DNA of 64,000 nucleotides from Diphasiastrum complanatum (lineage: Eukaryota > Streptophyta > Lycopodiopsida > Lycopodiales > Lycopodiaceae), in contig CM055100.1 of the NCBI GenBank assembly GCA_029204225.1, forward strand, positions 8,076,713-8,140,712, given 5' to 3'. Positions 52,452 to 63,205 of this stretch are shown in pieces (the first letter of the stretch is position 1; each line of letters opens with the position of its first letter). The notes beneath the pieces were generated by a model. The model was not told the DNA's origin and ran no database searches. It was given only the letters and a program-made list of their open reading frames with translations. The position numbers and the translations under genes are program-made.

Positions 52452-52721
52452 TTAGAATTAAAGTAGAATCACTGTGTTACTGTAGTGTGGGTCCTATCAG
52501 TTGATAAGGATCAGTTGGCCTTGCCACGAGGCAAGTCGACGGGACACGCGTCCCGCCAACGGCAACCTGGGTCACGCATGGGTTGCGTGAGTGAACAACT
52601 ATATGTACAGTGTAATTTCGTTTTGAGAAATACAGTTGCTATGTGAGCTTGCTGTGGAGAGTGTTTTCAGTCTGTGTTACTGTGTAGCATGATCTGTGTT
52701 CCTGTGCAAAGCAAATTCTAA
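52452..52721 (+). mobile_element. LTR-D1 (5' LTR of Copia D)
   Basis: 270 bp, starting TTAGAATT and ending AATTCTAA, an 8-bp perfect terminal inverted repeat. Two small hairpins: CTTGCC/GGCAAG (52520-52525, 52530-52535) and GGGAC/GTCCC (52541-52545, 52550-52554). The terminal TG...CA of most Copia LTRs is not present at the repeat edge. Confidence 0.9.
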
Positions 52722-52723
52722 GT

Positions 52724-52735
52724 TGGTATTAGAGC
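52724..52735 (+). promoter_or_regulatory. Primer-binding site of Copia D
   Basis: TGGTATTAGAGC, two bases after LTR-D1; one mismatch to the initiator-Met site. Confidence 0.9.
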
Positions 52736-54023
52736 CGTACAGGGAGTGTACACAGTACAACATCGTCGTTGGAGAGCTTCTGGAGAATTGTCTTCTGAGA
52801 GTTCGGGGTTTACGGCGGGTTGAAGACGAAAGGAGAAACACTGGTGTAGAGAGTTTAGCACATAGAAGCTTGGTGAGCTTGAGACTGTGTGAGGATTTAG
52901 AGACAAGGGTTGTCGGCTGAATCAGAACCTCAGCAAACGGAATTTTGAAATTTCGAAGCAGGCTATTTGGTGTTTGCAGTCAGTGTGCATTCAATTGGAC
53001 ACCGTTTGACAAACGAATTGAAGCATCAGACTCCTAGCAGTAGGGCGACCTCAGAGGAAGAGAATTGGCATGTCAAAGAACTGTGAACAGGAAGCCAACA
53101 TCAGTTTTCTAAGAAAAATCCTGGTTTGGGGTTTGGAAGCATAAAATTGCAATTATCTCTTTGTTCTGAATGGTTTTTGGAGCTGTAAAAGCTTGTAGGA
53201 GGCCGTCCTGGAAAGATTAATCAGTAGGCAAACGGCCGTGGACAGCCACAGGCGCGCTGGATCGCGATTTATAGGTGTAGATAGACCCTGGCCACCATAG
53301 CTTCAAGCAAGGAAGAGAAAAGCCCGTAGACAGGTCGCGGGCAGTCGCGCACCCTCACCCAAGTGGGTGCTCAGTGCACGAAGGGGTGTAGTGGCTGGAG
53401 GGCGGTGCATCATCGCACCAAAAGAATTTCCTCCATCAGATTGTGAGGAAGATGAATACACGATGGGGATCGCGAACAATGTGGGCCATCGGATCCTGAT
53501 AAGCCATTAGATCTCCTTAAATCCATGGGAAACTTCAATAGAAGGGGCTGAAGGGCATTTGACCATTCAACTTCACTAAAAATTTTCAAGCTGAAATTGG
53601 AATTGGGACCCTTCACAAGTGAAAGGTGAAGTTTCTTCAAGCTGAAGAAACAGCTCAAAAACTAGAAAAGTCTCTATTTTTGGGTCTCTTATCCGTTTTG
53701 ACCCAAACGAAAGGCTATAACCTCCAAACGAAGGGCACCCGGACTGTACCTGCAAGTACGGTACAAAAAAACAGAATGATTATAGCGGAGAAAGTGTTCG
53801 GAGTGCGCCAAAGTGATTTCACCATTCCACTAGGCACGTAGTTGGGAGTTGACGACTGAGTGCATTTTGGAAGGCGATGCCGATTTGGCTTTCACACTGG
53901 TGGAAAAGCGGTGAGTGGCCTGGTAAAGGAAAAAGTGCAAGTCATTATTTTCAACTTTTGACATGACTGTTGGCCTCGGCATATTGTTTTTGGACTACGG
54001 CAGAAGTTTCAAGCAGTTTTGCG
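52736..54023 (+). other. Long untranslated leader of Copia D
   Basis: About 1.29 kb between the primer-binding site and gag, long for a Copia element. No coding signal seen. A possible stem GCACCC/GGGTGC lies at 53349-53354 and 53365-53370, where a packaging signal could be. Confidence 0.6.
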
Positions 54024-54600
54024 ATGGCAAACATGGGAGAGTCCATTTTGAGTAAAAGTAGCAAATTGGACAGGATTTTCAACTATGCAGTGTGGAAATT
54101 CAAAATGAAAAACATACTGATGGAGAAAGACGTGTGGGAAGTCGTCACAGGTGATGAGAGAAGGCCGCCAAATGAAGCAGATATCAAATTGTTTGACAAA
54201 TAGATGAGAAAAGCTTTGACTTTCATTAACTTGTCAGTGAAGGATCACATCATTACCCACATTTGTGATGCTGTTACACCCAGACAGGCATGGGATGTGC
54301 TAAAGGAGCAGTTCAAGATGTCAAATCCGTCAAGAATCATGTTTCTGAAGTCAAAGCTGAATAGTGTCCGCATGGAACAAGGAGAGCACATTCAAACGTA
54401 CATGACCATAATCAAGACAATGAGGGATGAACTGCATTCTATTGGTGAGCGCATACATGATGTGGAGCGGGTGCACAATGCATTGTGCGACATTGCAGAA
54501 CTCTATCAGATGTTTGTGAGTGGAATAGCATCAAGAGAAAGATTGCCAACCTTTGACGAGCTCACATGAATCTTGATGCAGGAAGAGCAACGGTGAGAAA
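54024..54600 (+). pseudogene. Copia gag (D)
   Basis: Starts ATG at 54024 (MANMGESILSKSSKLDRIFN), the start that fits gag families; an earlier in-frame Met at 53970 adds unrelated residues. Core pattern: YAVWKFKMKNILMEKDVWEV, DHIITHICDAVTPRQAWDVL, SRIMFLKSKLNSVRMEQGEH, RLPTFDELT. In-frame stops at 54201-54203 (TAG) and 54567-54569 (TGA), and TGA near 54597. Confidence 0.9.
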
Positions 54601-54602
54601 TA

Positions 54603-55403
54603 GTGAAAGCTAGACGTCAAAATACTGACAATCAGGCACTTGCGACACGCCAAAAACAAGGCAAGGGCAAGGGCAAGAAGAAGTCTAAGCAGCAATTTGC
54701 CAAGTCTCAGGAGGATGAGGGATCTTCTAGTAAGACCAAGAAGAAAGGCAAGTGCTCCCATTGTGGTAAGAAGGGCCATTGGAAGAGTGAATGTCGCAAA
54801 TTCCTGGCGGAACAAGGCAAGGGAAAACCAAAACAGGCAGGTAACCTTGTCGATGAGAGTGAGATTGAAGACTCTAGCATCTTCATATATGCATTGTCAT
54901 CTAATCAAGATGATCAAGCGTGGTATATTGACTCGGGAGCCACAAGACACATGACAGGTAACAATAATTGGTTCAGTAGCTTGAAAGTGTTGGATAATGG
55001 AATGTCCGTTTCACAAGCAAATGGTGAAGTGTGCAGGATCAAGGGGATAGGCACCGTTTCTATCCAACTGCCTGATGGCAAAAGCAGGATGATCAGAAAG
55101 GTACTTTACGTACCAGGTTTGAAGAAAAATCTACTTTCTGTTGGAGTCATTACTGAACAAAAGTTGAAGGTAGAATTCGCCCATGATCGTTGCTTTGTGA
55201 AGGATGTGAACCAAAAGTTCAAAGTTATTGCGGATGGAGTCAGGGAGCCCAATACTAAGTTGTACAGGTTGAATGCTACAATCAAGGGGCAACATGGACT
55301 CGTATCGTCCATTCCATCGCAAACTGTATTGTGGCATAAGAGGGTTGGTCACTTGAACTTGGGAAGCCTTAGTTTGATGAGAAGATTGGAGATGGTAACA
55401 TGA
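54603..55403 (+). pseudogene. Copia zinc knuckle, protease and GAG-pre-integrase (D)
   Basis: 266 residues in the same frame as gag. A Lys-rich stretch, CCHC knuckle CSHCGKKGHWKSEC near residue 56-69, protease site WYIDSGATRHMTG near 106-119, protease end KVLYVPGLKKNLLSVGVI and GAG-pre-integrase VLWHKRVGHLNLGSL near 243. Ends TGA at 55401-55403, after which the same frame continues with integrase. Confidence 0.9.
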
Positions 55404-56966
55404 TTGCCTACCATAGAAGATCACTTGAAATCGATGTGCGAATCTTGTGTACATCGAGAGAAGTTCAATAGAGGTGGTGTTGCAAGAGCAAAGAACATCC
55501 TGGATTTAATTCACACAGACTTATGCGGGCCTATGAGGACCATGTCCTTAGGTAAAGCCTTCTATTTCATGACCTTTATTGATGATATATCACGAAAGAC
55601 GTGGATCTACTTCTTGAAGAAGAAATCAGATGCATTTGACAATTTCAAGAGCTTCAAAGCATTGGTCGAAAATCAGACAGGTAGGAAGATCAAAGTTCTA
55701 AGATCAGATAGTGGTGGTGAGTACAAATCTAATGACTTCAATGATCTTTGTGATCAATGTGGGATTAAAAGACAATTTACGCAAGCTCATACTCCTGCTC
55801 TCAATGGTGTAGCTGAGTGCAAGAATCGTACGATTGTGGAAAGTGCCAGATCTATGCTAGCTGAGATGAAACTACCAAAAGATTTTTGGTCAGAAGCATG
55901 CAGTACGGCAGTCTATCTTCAAAATAGAAGTCCTACCATTGCCATACCAAAGATAACACCTGAGAAAGCATTAACGAAGAAGAAGCCAAAGGTGAACCAC
56001 TTCCGAATCTTTGGATGTAAGGCCTTTGTACACATTTCTAAGGAAGAGAGACGTGAACTTGATGTAAAAGCAATCAAGTGTATATTCCTAGGATATGATG
56101 ATCGTGTGAAGGGCTATAGATGTTTTGATCTAGTGGAAAACAAAATCCATGTAAGTCATGATGTTATCATTGATGAATCCAAGATGTATGAAGACGAGGA
56201 TGCTGAGAAGATAGATACATCCAGTGGGAAAGATGGTATAGTGAGGATACCACCTGATGATGATCCATTTATTGACCTTCTAAGTGATGAAAAAGAGGAT
56301 ACATCTCAAGATACTACTACTCAACCTCAGGAGACAGGTTGGAGAGGTAGGGACAAACCTTTTGGTGTAAGAAGGATTGAAGTTGCAGGTGATAAACGCA
56401 AGGAGAAGGATGTACCATGGGATACATTTTCACCGAGAAGCCGATCACCTGACAAGAAGCTCCCAAAGTGGTTTGAGAGATTGTTGGAGAGCCGCGATAT
56501 GGATGACTTTCCAGGATCATCTAGCCAGGGAGAGCTACAAAAATCAACAAGAGAGAAGACACAACCTGAAAGGTATGAAGCAAATTATGCTCTCTTATCT
56601 AGCATTATTCAAAGCAAAGAACCTTCGACTTATGGTGAAGCGAAGGATGATGACGTTTGGGTCAAGGCCATGGGAGAGGAGATGGAGTCAATTGCTAAAC
56701 ATAGCACATGGGACTTAGTAGAACCACCAGTTGGCAAGAAACCCATTGGTTGCAAATGGGTATACAGGACTAAGTATCATGCAGATGGTAGTATAGCAAA
56801 GCACAAGGCAAGATTGGTGATCAAAGGGTATGCACAAAGTAAAGGCCTCGACTATGAGGAGACCTTTGCGCCGGTATGTAAGTGGAATACTCTACGTCTA
56901 CTTGTTAGCTTCACATTTTGGTTGGCCTTTGCATCAGATGGATGTGAAATCTGCTTTTCTAAATGA
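55404..56966 (+). pseudogene. Copia integrase and RT N-terminus (D)
   Basis: 520 residues, the longest open frame of the window. Zinc-binding CESC, then LIHTDLCGPM (first catalytic Asp), FIDDISRKTWIYFLK, RSDSGGEYKSNDFN (second Asp), TPALNGVAECKNRTI (Glu). The tail ends VNHFRIFGCKAFVHISKEER and LGYDDRVKGYRCF. After a charged linker, RT starts: DVWVKAMGEEMESIAKHSTW, IGCKWVYRTKYHADGSIAKH, DYEETFAPVCKWNTLRLLVS. A frameshift near 56905-56925 ends it. Confidence 0.95.
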
Positions 56967-57591
56967 TGAGTTAGAAGAAGAGGTGTTCATGGATCAACCT
57001 GAAGGCTTTGTAACAAAGGGACAGGAAAATAAAGTATGTCGCTTGAAGAAAGCCCTTTATGGTCTTAAACAGGCACCACATACGTGGTATAGCAAGATTG
57101 ATGCCTATTTTCGTTCAAAGAGGATGGTGAGAACACACTTTGATCCAAATCTATATGTCTTATGCTTTGATGGTATGGTTGCTTTGATTGCTCTTTATGT
57201 TGATGACTTGATTATTATGGGAAATAATCAAGAGATGATAGATATGATCAAGAAAAGACTCATGGAACAATTCGATATGACATATCTCAGCCTAATGCAT
57301 TATTGGCTTGGAGTAGAAGTGTGGCAAAATGGACATGAAGTGGGTTTAACACAGGTGAAGTATGATAAAGAGTTGTTGCATAGGTTTAGGTTGCAGGATT
57401 GCAAACCAGTGAATACTCTCATTGAACCAGGTAAAAAGCTTTCTAAGCTTGATGAGTCACATCCATTTGATGCTACGCTGTATAGGCAGTTAGTAGGGAG
57501 CTTGATTTACCTTACCATGACTAGACCAGATATATGCTATGTTGTTGGCATTGTAAGTCAGTTTATGGCAGCACCTACAAAAACGCATTGA
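56918..57591 (+). pseudogene. Copia reverse transcriptase (D)
   Basis: Read in the next frame: HFGWPLHQMDVKSAFLNDEL (first catalytic Asp), EEVFMDQPEGFVTKGQENKV, LKKALYGLKQAPHTWYSKID, LIALYVDDLIIMGNN with the intact YVDD box, then YWLGVEVWQ and LYRQLVGSLIYLTMTRPDIC. A TGA at 57589-57591 interrupts, the frame continuing beyond it. Confidence 0.95.
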
Positions 57592-58172
57592 AAGGCAGCT
57601 AAATGCATTTTGCGTTTTGTGAAAGGCACTTCAGACTATGGCTTGATTTACAGGAAGCATTATGGGTTACATGAGTTGTGTGGTTATGTGGATGCAGATT
57701 GGGAAGGTGACTATGATGATTATAGATCCACCACAGGGTATGTATTCCAGTTTTGTGTAGTTGCTTTTCCTAGTCTAGTAAGAAGCAAAGTACAATTGCT
57801 CTATCCACCACAGAAGCAGAGCATAAGGCAATGTGTAGTGCAGCACAAGAAGCTATATGGTTGAGACAAATCTTGGAAGAAGTTGGCATGAAGCAGAAAA
57901 ATCCTACGACATTACATAGCGACAGTCAGAGTGGCATTCAACTAGCAAAGAATCCAGTGTTCCATGCGAGAACTAAACACGTTGAGATTCAGTATCACTT
58001 TATACATGAGAGGCTGCTGAGTCGTGAAATTCATGTTGATCATTGTAGCACAGAAGAACAACTAGCTGATATTTTCACTAAGCCACTTGTTGGAGAAAAG
58101 TTTGATAAGTTTAGGTCAACGCTTCTATACTTAAAGTTTGTTGACTTTAAAGCTATGTATATGACTATGTAA
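57592..58172 (+). pseudogene. Copia RNase H (D)
   Basis: 57610-57760: LRFVKGTSDYGLIYR, then CGYVDADWEGDYDDYRSTTG with the DADW acidic motif. Frameshift near 57760-57830. 57831-58172: AAQEAIWLRQILEEVGMKQK, SDSQSGIQLAKNPVFHARTK and EEQLADIFTKPLVGEKFDKF, the normal end of Copia pol. Confidence 0.9.
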
Positions 58173-58188
58173 AAAGTAGACTCTACTT

Positions 58189-58200
58189 TAAGAGAGAGAG
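58189..58200 (+). promoter_or_regulatory. Polypurine tract of Copia D
   Basis: AAGAGAGAGAG-type purine run directly before LTR-D2. Confidence 0.75.
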
Positions 58201-58470
58201 TTAGAATTAAAGTAGAATCACTGTGTTACTGTACTGTGGGTCCTATCAGTTGATAAGGATCAGTTGGCCTTGCCACGAGGCAAGTCGACGGGACACGCAT
58301 CCCACCAACAGCAACCTGGGTCATGCATGGATTGCCTGAGTGAAGAACTATATGTACAGTGTAATTCTATTTTGAGAAATACAGTTGCTATGTGAGCTTG
58401 TTGTGGAGAGTGTTTTATGTCTCTGTTACTATGTAGCATGATCTGTGTTCCTGTGCAAAGCAAATTCTAA
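58201..58470 (+). mobile_element. LTR-D2 (3' LTR of Copia D)
   Basis: 270 bp, same length and terminal inverted repeat as LTR-D1. One hairpin of D1 is lost (GTCCC became ATCCC). Confidence 0.9.
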
Positions 58471-59392
58471 GTAATTTGCATAGATGAAGAAAAGGCGAAA
58501 GAATCGCGACACTGTGTTTTTATACACGTTATGGTGACAGGCGAAAAAGGAGACACTATCTTACAGAATTCCGAAGGTGTCCTAAAAGCAAAGGCACCCT
58601 GTAAATCTAATCCTAAGGCTATCCGTAAGAGTGGCGCACTTTTCGCATCATCATCACCAACATTCACTTCAACACTGACTGACATCGCACCCTTTTCACG
58701 CTCACCCCATGCAACTGCGCTAACTGATTGGACAACGATTGCAGCCACCCACAATCTCCTATAGACAGCACATCCACTCTGTACTTTCTACAATTGCACA
58801 CCTATAATATTATGTATATATACTGGATACCATCTAAGTATTCAGGTTGACAATGAGAAGATCAACTGTATGTAAAAATTAGCATCAGAGCTTATCTGAA
58901 AGATAGACGAAGTAGATGCCTTGTGCATTGATTCTTGATTGTCAGTAATAAGGTTTTATTCCTTTATAGATTGTATAAGCTTTGTAGGGCAAGCAGTTTC
59001 ATCCGCTACTGTCTTGTGCTCTACCACATTATTGACATGTATACATGATATATTTAATTTGGTACAATTCATTGTTTTGCATTCAGATTTGTGTTAAAAT
59101 TGTTATGCTTATTATTCATTCTGTCTGATGTTGTTTGGCTGCGTAATCTAGAATGATCGTAATTTCCATCACTAAAGTTCTGTTCATTCTGATAGGCGTA
59201 GTCATGCTTATGGAGAGAGTCGTATAGCTCGTTCTGCTGCACACAAATATTTTCTGTTCGAGTTCGTTTCTCATTCGTGTTTCGTTTCTTGTTCAAGTTC
59301 GTTTTTCGTTCGTGTTTGTCTTACCCCTTTGAGCTAATTTTTCGTTTCTAGCACACGACAACCTCTCGTCCCTCATCTCCCTCTCTCCAACA
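58471..59392 (+). mobile_element. LTR-G' (right part)
   Basis: Ends CCAACA immediately before a primer-binding site at 59393. The distal portion resembles LTR-G (TTTGGCTGCGTAATC and TGATAGGCGTAGTCATGC), and the proximal 100 bp carries the GCGAAA/GACACT words. 5' LTR of Copia G'. Confidence 0.7.
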
Positions 59393-59404
59393 TGGTATCA
59401 GATC
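59393..59404 (+). promoter_or_regulatory. Primer-binding site of Copia G'
   Basis: TGGTATCAGATC, matching the first ten bases of the usual site. Confidence 0.8.
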
Positions 59405-59511
59405 TCATTTTTGTAGCCTGATAAGCTTCCACAGTACAAGACTCTACTAGCCGATAGAGTAATTGTTTTCTTGTTCTGTATTTTCAGTATCAGATTTTCA
59501 TACTTAAGTCA

Positions 59512-60420
59512 ATGATAGTTTCTCCTATCACTTGGACTAATTCTTCCACATAGATTCCCAAGGGAAAGCTAGTCCTATCATGGACAAGCTTGATGGAGCC
59601 AATTACCATCTGTGGAAATTTAAGATAAAAACTTTACTAATGGCAAAAACGACGTTGTTACAGGTGCAGAAGGGAAACCCAAAGCGGACGACGCGACAAT
59701 CGCCAGATGGAAGCTGAAGGATGGAAAGGCTTTCGTGTTGATCATCCTCAACATTACAGATACCCAGATCGGCCATGTATTAGAGGCTCAGACATCGAAA
59801 GAAGTCTGGGGTATCTTGAGCACACTATACGAAGTGCGAGATATAGCTTCCCAGCTACATCTTAGGAAGAAATTCTACTCCCTCAAGATGACGAATGGTG
59901 ATTCTCTGTAGAATCACATTAATCAATTCAAGAACTTGCTAAGACAATGGTCACTATCGGAACTGTCATAGACAATCAAGATGTAATGATGCAACTTCTT
60001 ACAAGCTTGTCAAGTTCTTACGACAGCTGGGTGATGATCATCATGACTCATCCAGAATTGACTCTTTCGAGAGTCATTACTATGTTGTTGCAAGAAGACA
60101 CGCAAAGGAACGAAGTCTCAAGTTCCTTAGCTGATTCTCACACCTTGTACACCAACAAGAGCACGACAAAGTAGAAGAAGAAGAAAGGCCCAAGGCAATC
60201 AAAGCCAGACCAAAAACCAGCTCAGCACAAGGAATAGTCGAATCCGCAGACAAAGAAGAAGCTATTCTGCAGATACTACACATGAAACAACCATGAAATA
60301 CAAGACTGCCGAATACTTCAAGCGCAGAACAAAAGCAAGGGGCAGTTGAATCAAGTGGCAAATGCAGCTGCAGAAGCTCCATAGCCTATTCAAGAAGCGG
60401 ATCATGATGCCTTCATGACC
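59512..60420 (+). pseudogene. Copia gag (G')
   Basis: Pieces: MDKLDGANYHLWKFKIKTLL near 59580; DTQIGHVLEAQTSKEVWGIL near 59760; TLSRVITMLLQEDTQRNE near 60065. The zinc knuckle near 60258-60300 is damaged: the second Cys is Tyr (CRYY, stop, NNHEIQDC). Confidence 0.75.
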
Positions 60421-60760
60421 AACCATCAAGGAGCATCTGGCGACAGTTCTTGGTTCCTGGATTCCGGAGCCACTCAGCATATGACTAGCCTCATTGGCTG
60501 TTTTGAGTCCTATACACCTTACAGTACCTTGGCGACAATAGTACACAAGCTATTAAAGGTGAAGGCACTGTAAGATTATGCTTTGCAAATGATCAGTCTA
60601 AGCTACCCTCTAAAGTCCTTTATGTACCAAATTTATCTACGAATCTGCTCTCTGTAAGCATAATCACATATCTAGGACATAGAGTAGAGTTCGAATGTGA
60701 TTAGTGTAAACTAGTTGATAGGACAAGCAAGATCCTAGCACTCAGAAAGAGGCATGGATA
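60421..60760 (+). pseudogene. Copia protease (G')
   Basis: WFLDSGATQHMTSL near 60450-60490, with the intact catalytic DSGA, then the protease end KVLYVPNLSTNLLSVSII near 60615-60665 in another frame. Confidence 0.75.
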
Positions 60761-60761
60761 C

Positions 60762-61780
60762 TTGTATGAATTGAGTCATTGCTTTTCTGCCTTCACTCGG
60801 GCTCTTAGTACTTCAATTCATTCAAATAAAGGTTTACTTTGGCATTATAGACTTGGTCATTTAAATCATGCTGCTGTACAACGAATATCTAGACAATCTA
60901 TTGTTCTTGACCTCGACTATCCTCGCGAAAAAAGTCAAGTTACTTGTCTGTCAAGACTGTCTAGTTGGTAAACAGACTAGGAAACCATTTAAGTCAAGCC
61001 ATCAGCATGTTGCTAGAGGATTGCTAGATGTTGTACATTCAGATATTTGTGGCTCGATGAAAAATCCTTCACTGAAGGATGCCAAGTATTTTACAACCTT
61101 TATTGACAAATTCTTCAGAAGGACTATGGTGTATTTCATAAAGAAGAAATCAGAAGCCTTCAACTGCTTTAGAAGAGCGTGCAAAAAAGGAGACTGGAAG
61201 GACGATCAAGGCCCTAAGGTCAAAAAACAGTGGAGAATATATCTCTGTCGAGTTTAAGGAGTACTGCCAAAGCCAAGGCATTGAGCAGCAATTCATCACT
61301 CCTCACAGTCCTCAGTCTAATGGCTGAGCTGAGAGGAAGAATAGTACTCTGGCTGAATCTGCTAAATGTATGCTATTGCATGCATCGTTGCCCAAGAGAT
61401 TCTAGGCTGAATTTGTCTCCACTGCAGCTTACATCCAGAACAAGTGTTCAACCAAGGCCCTCTCAGACAAGACACCCCATGAGGTGTGGACAGGCTCTAA
61501 GCCTTTTTTGAAAAACCTAAGAGTGTTTGGGTGCATTGCCTACGTGCAGATCCCAAAGGACACAAGGAAGAAATTGGACTTCCAAGGTCTCAAGACGATC
61601 CTGATCGGATGTACTTCGTCTGATAACACTTACAAGTTGTATGATCCTGATACCTAGCAAATCTAATATAGCCGGGATACAGTCTTTATCGAGGATCAGT
61701 TCGTCAACCTCAAAGGCAAGAATATTACTCAAGAAGAACCTTCATCACCTGTCATTGACAAGACAGTTTGAGCTTCTAGC
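60762..61780 (+). pseudogene. Copia GAG-pre-integrase and integrase (G')
   Basis: LLWHYRLGHLNHAAVQRISR (60762-60971), CQDCLVGKQTRKPF, LLDVVHSDICGSM with the first catalytic Asp (60868-61257), TFIDKFFRRTMVYF (usual FIDD changed to FIDK). Then RSKNSGEYISVEF, changed from SDNGGEY, a Glu region NG-stop-AERKNSTL near 61320, and the tail LKNLRVFGCIAYVQIPKDTR near 61510-61565. Confidence 0.8.
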
Positions 61781-61959
61781 TCAAGAGTGTCTATTGTCGA
61801 CCCAGTTTGAGACATCGAATCAGACGAAGATGTTGTTGCTACCCAACAACAAGTCCCAGGAGTGGTTCATCAGTCGAATCCTCCCAAAAGATCAAGCTGA
61901 GTGCGCACACAGCCCACAAGGTATACTCCTGAGTGTGCATGTCTCTTGATACAGGAACC

Positions 61960-62590
61960 GACGACAGTCGAAGAGACACTCAGCCAACCAGACTCTGATC
62001 TCTGGAGAGAAGCTATGGACAGAGAGTATTCCTCTCTTATCAAGAATTAGACATGGTCATTAGTCAAAGCTCCTAATGGCTGCAATATTATTGATTGCAA
62101 ATGGATCTTTAAGGTCAAATATAATGCCAACGGAGCAATTGTCAAAGGAAGGCAAGACTGGTAGCATGAGGATTCACCCAGATCCCGAACATTGACTACA
62201 GTGAGACTTTCAGTCTAGTAGTCAAACATTCGTCGATCCGAATGCTCCTATCTTATGTTGCAGCTGCCGACCTCGAAGTACATCAACTTGATGCACAAAC
62301 AGCCTATTTGAATGGAGTTATACAAGAAGATATCTACATGATCCAGCCCGAAGGATACGTTCTGGAAGGCATGAAGAATTATGCCTGTAAACTCCACAAA
62401 GCACTGTATGGCTTGAAACAGTCTGCCAGAGCTTGGTTTCAGAGGATCAACAAATTCCTCATTGAACAAGGATTTAAACCAAGCATTGTTGATTGCAACG
62501 TCTATTCCAAGTCGGTACAACAATCCTTCATTATCATCACCTTATACGTGGATGATACGTTGCGCTTATGCGGGCAAATCTATGCCATAC
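61960..62590 (+). pseudogene. Copia reverse transcriptase (G')
   Basis: DLWREAMDREYSSLIKN, DCKWIFKVKYNANGAIVK, then the open frame 62242-62613: ADLEVHQLDAQTAYLNGVIQ (catalytic Asp), EDIYMIQPEGYVLEG, LHKALYGLKQSARAWFQRI, FIIITLYVDDTL with YVDD. The sequence breaks off right after. RNase H missing. Confidence 0.85.
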
Positions 62591-62608
62591 CAATACCTAA
62601 ACATATCA

Positions 62609-62917
62609 TGTAAAACATACTAGTTTATTAAGATTGGTCATAGTTTGATAAATTGCCAAATACACAATTGAGGCCAATTTCATATTAGAGTCAGAGTTTG
62701 GCTTTTCAAAGTTATATTAATCTAAAATCATTTGAATAAACACTTTTGGAAAGTGTAAAAAAGTTTAGACGCTGATTTTGAATAGATTCAAATTTGAATG
62801 TTGGGTACATTGAATCTAGTCCTAAAAATAGTAGGTTTTTTCATATTTGAGGGAAACCAAGTGGCAAGTTAGGTTTTGGACCTGCTATAAAAGTATGTAA
62901 CTCGTGGATAGAGAGGG

Positions 62918-62966
<49 letters not shown>

Positions 62967-63205
62967 CATGCTTATACATGATTCTCTTGGGTTCTACTAT
63001 CCATTGGTGCACTATACTTGTGATATCTTGAATTCTATGTAGAATGATCAATAATTGTTATTTTTAGATCCACACATGTGAAATATAGTAGATTACTGTA
63101 AATGTATGGACAAAAACAGTGATTGGCAAGATTGGTGATATGTTGTTCTTTTAACCCAAGATCATTTTATGGGTGACATGCATCAGCTTTGAATCATTTG
63201 AAGCT
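62609..63205 (+). mobile_element. LTR-C3 (diverged and shortened)
   Basis: Starts TGTAAAACATACTAG and resembles LTR-C1 and C2 throughout. TATAAAA at 62886-62892, an expanded CT tract at 62921-62963 and the palindrome variant TCCACACATGTGAA near 63070. The right part is shortened and no primer-binding site is visible, so the end near 63205 is approximate. Confidence 0.7.
62921..62963 (+). repeat. (CT)n tract inside LTR-C3
   Basis: 43 bp of pure CT dinucleotides at the place where LTR-C1 and LTR-C2 have a short CT-rich stretch. Confidence 0.9.

Larger units (their letters stand above)
52452..58470 (+). mobile_element. Copia D: nearly complete Ty1/Copia element with two LTRs
   Basis: 6,019 bp with two 270-bp LTRs (52452-52721 and 58201-58470), primer-binding site, long leader, gag, protease, integrase, reverse transcriptase and RNase H in canonical order, then a polypurine tract. 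The most intact element of the window, but with several in-frame stops and two frameshifts. Its proteins differ from A/B and belong to another Copia lineage. The LTRs differ at about 16 positions by hand count, mostly transitions. No clear target-site duplication. Confidence 0.95.
59512..62590 (+). mobile_element. Copia G': gag to reverse transcriptase, 3' end lost
   Basis: Plus strand. Gag from about 59512-59580, protease near 60430-60540, GAG-pre-integrase, integrase (about 61000-61700), linker and reverse transcriptase to the YVDD box near 62550. Cut there by LTR-C3 at 62609. Many stops and frame changes. Same family as the minus fragment at 27080-27935. Confidence 0.85.

Noticed and set aside
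53410-53841. Two frames in the Copia D leader, one on each strand
   Set aside because: Short, no motif, overlapping on opposite strands; the leader is expected to be non-coding.
54024-58172. Copia D as an active element using stop-codon readthrough
   Set aside because: At least four in-frame stops of different types plus two frameshifts, one within RT, fit decay better than recoding.
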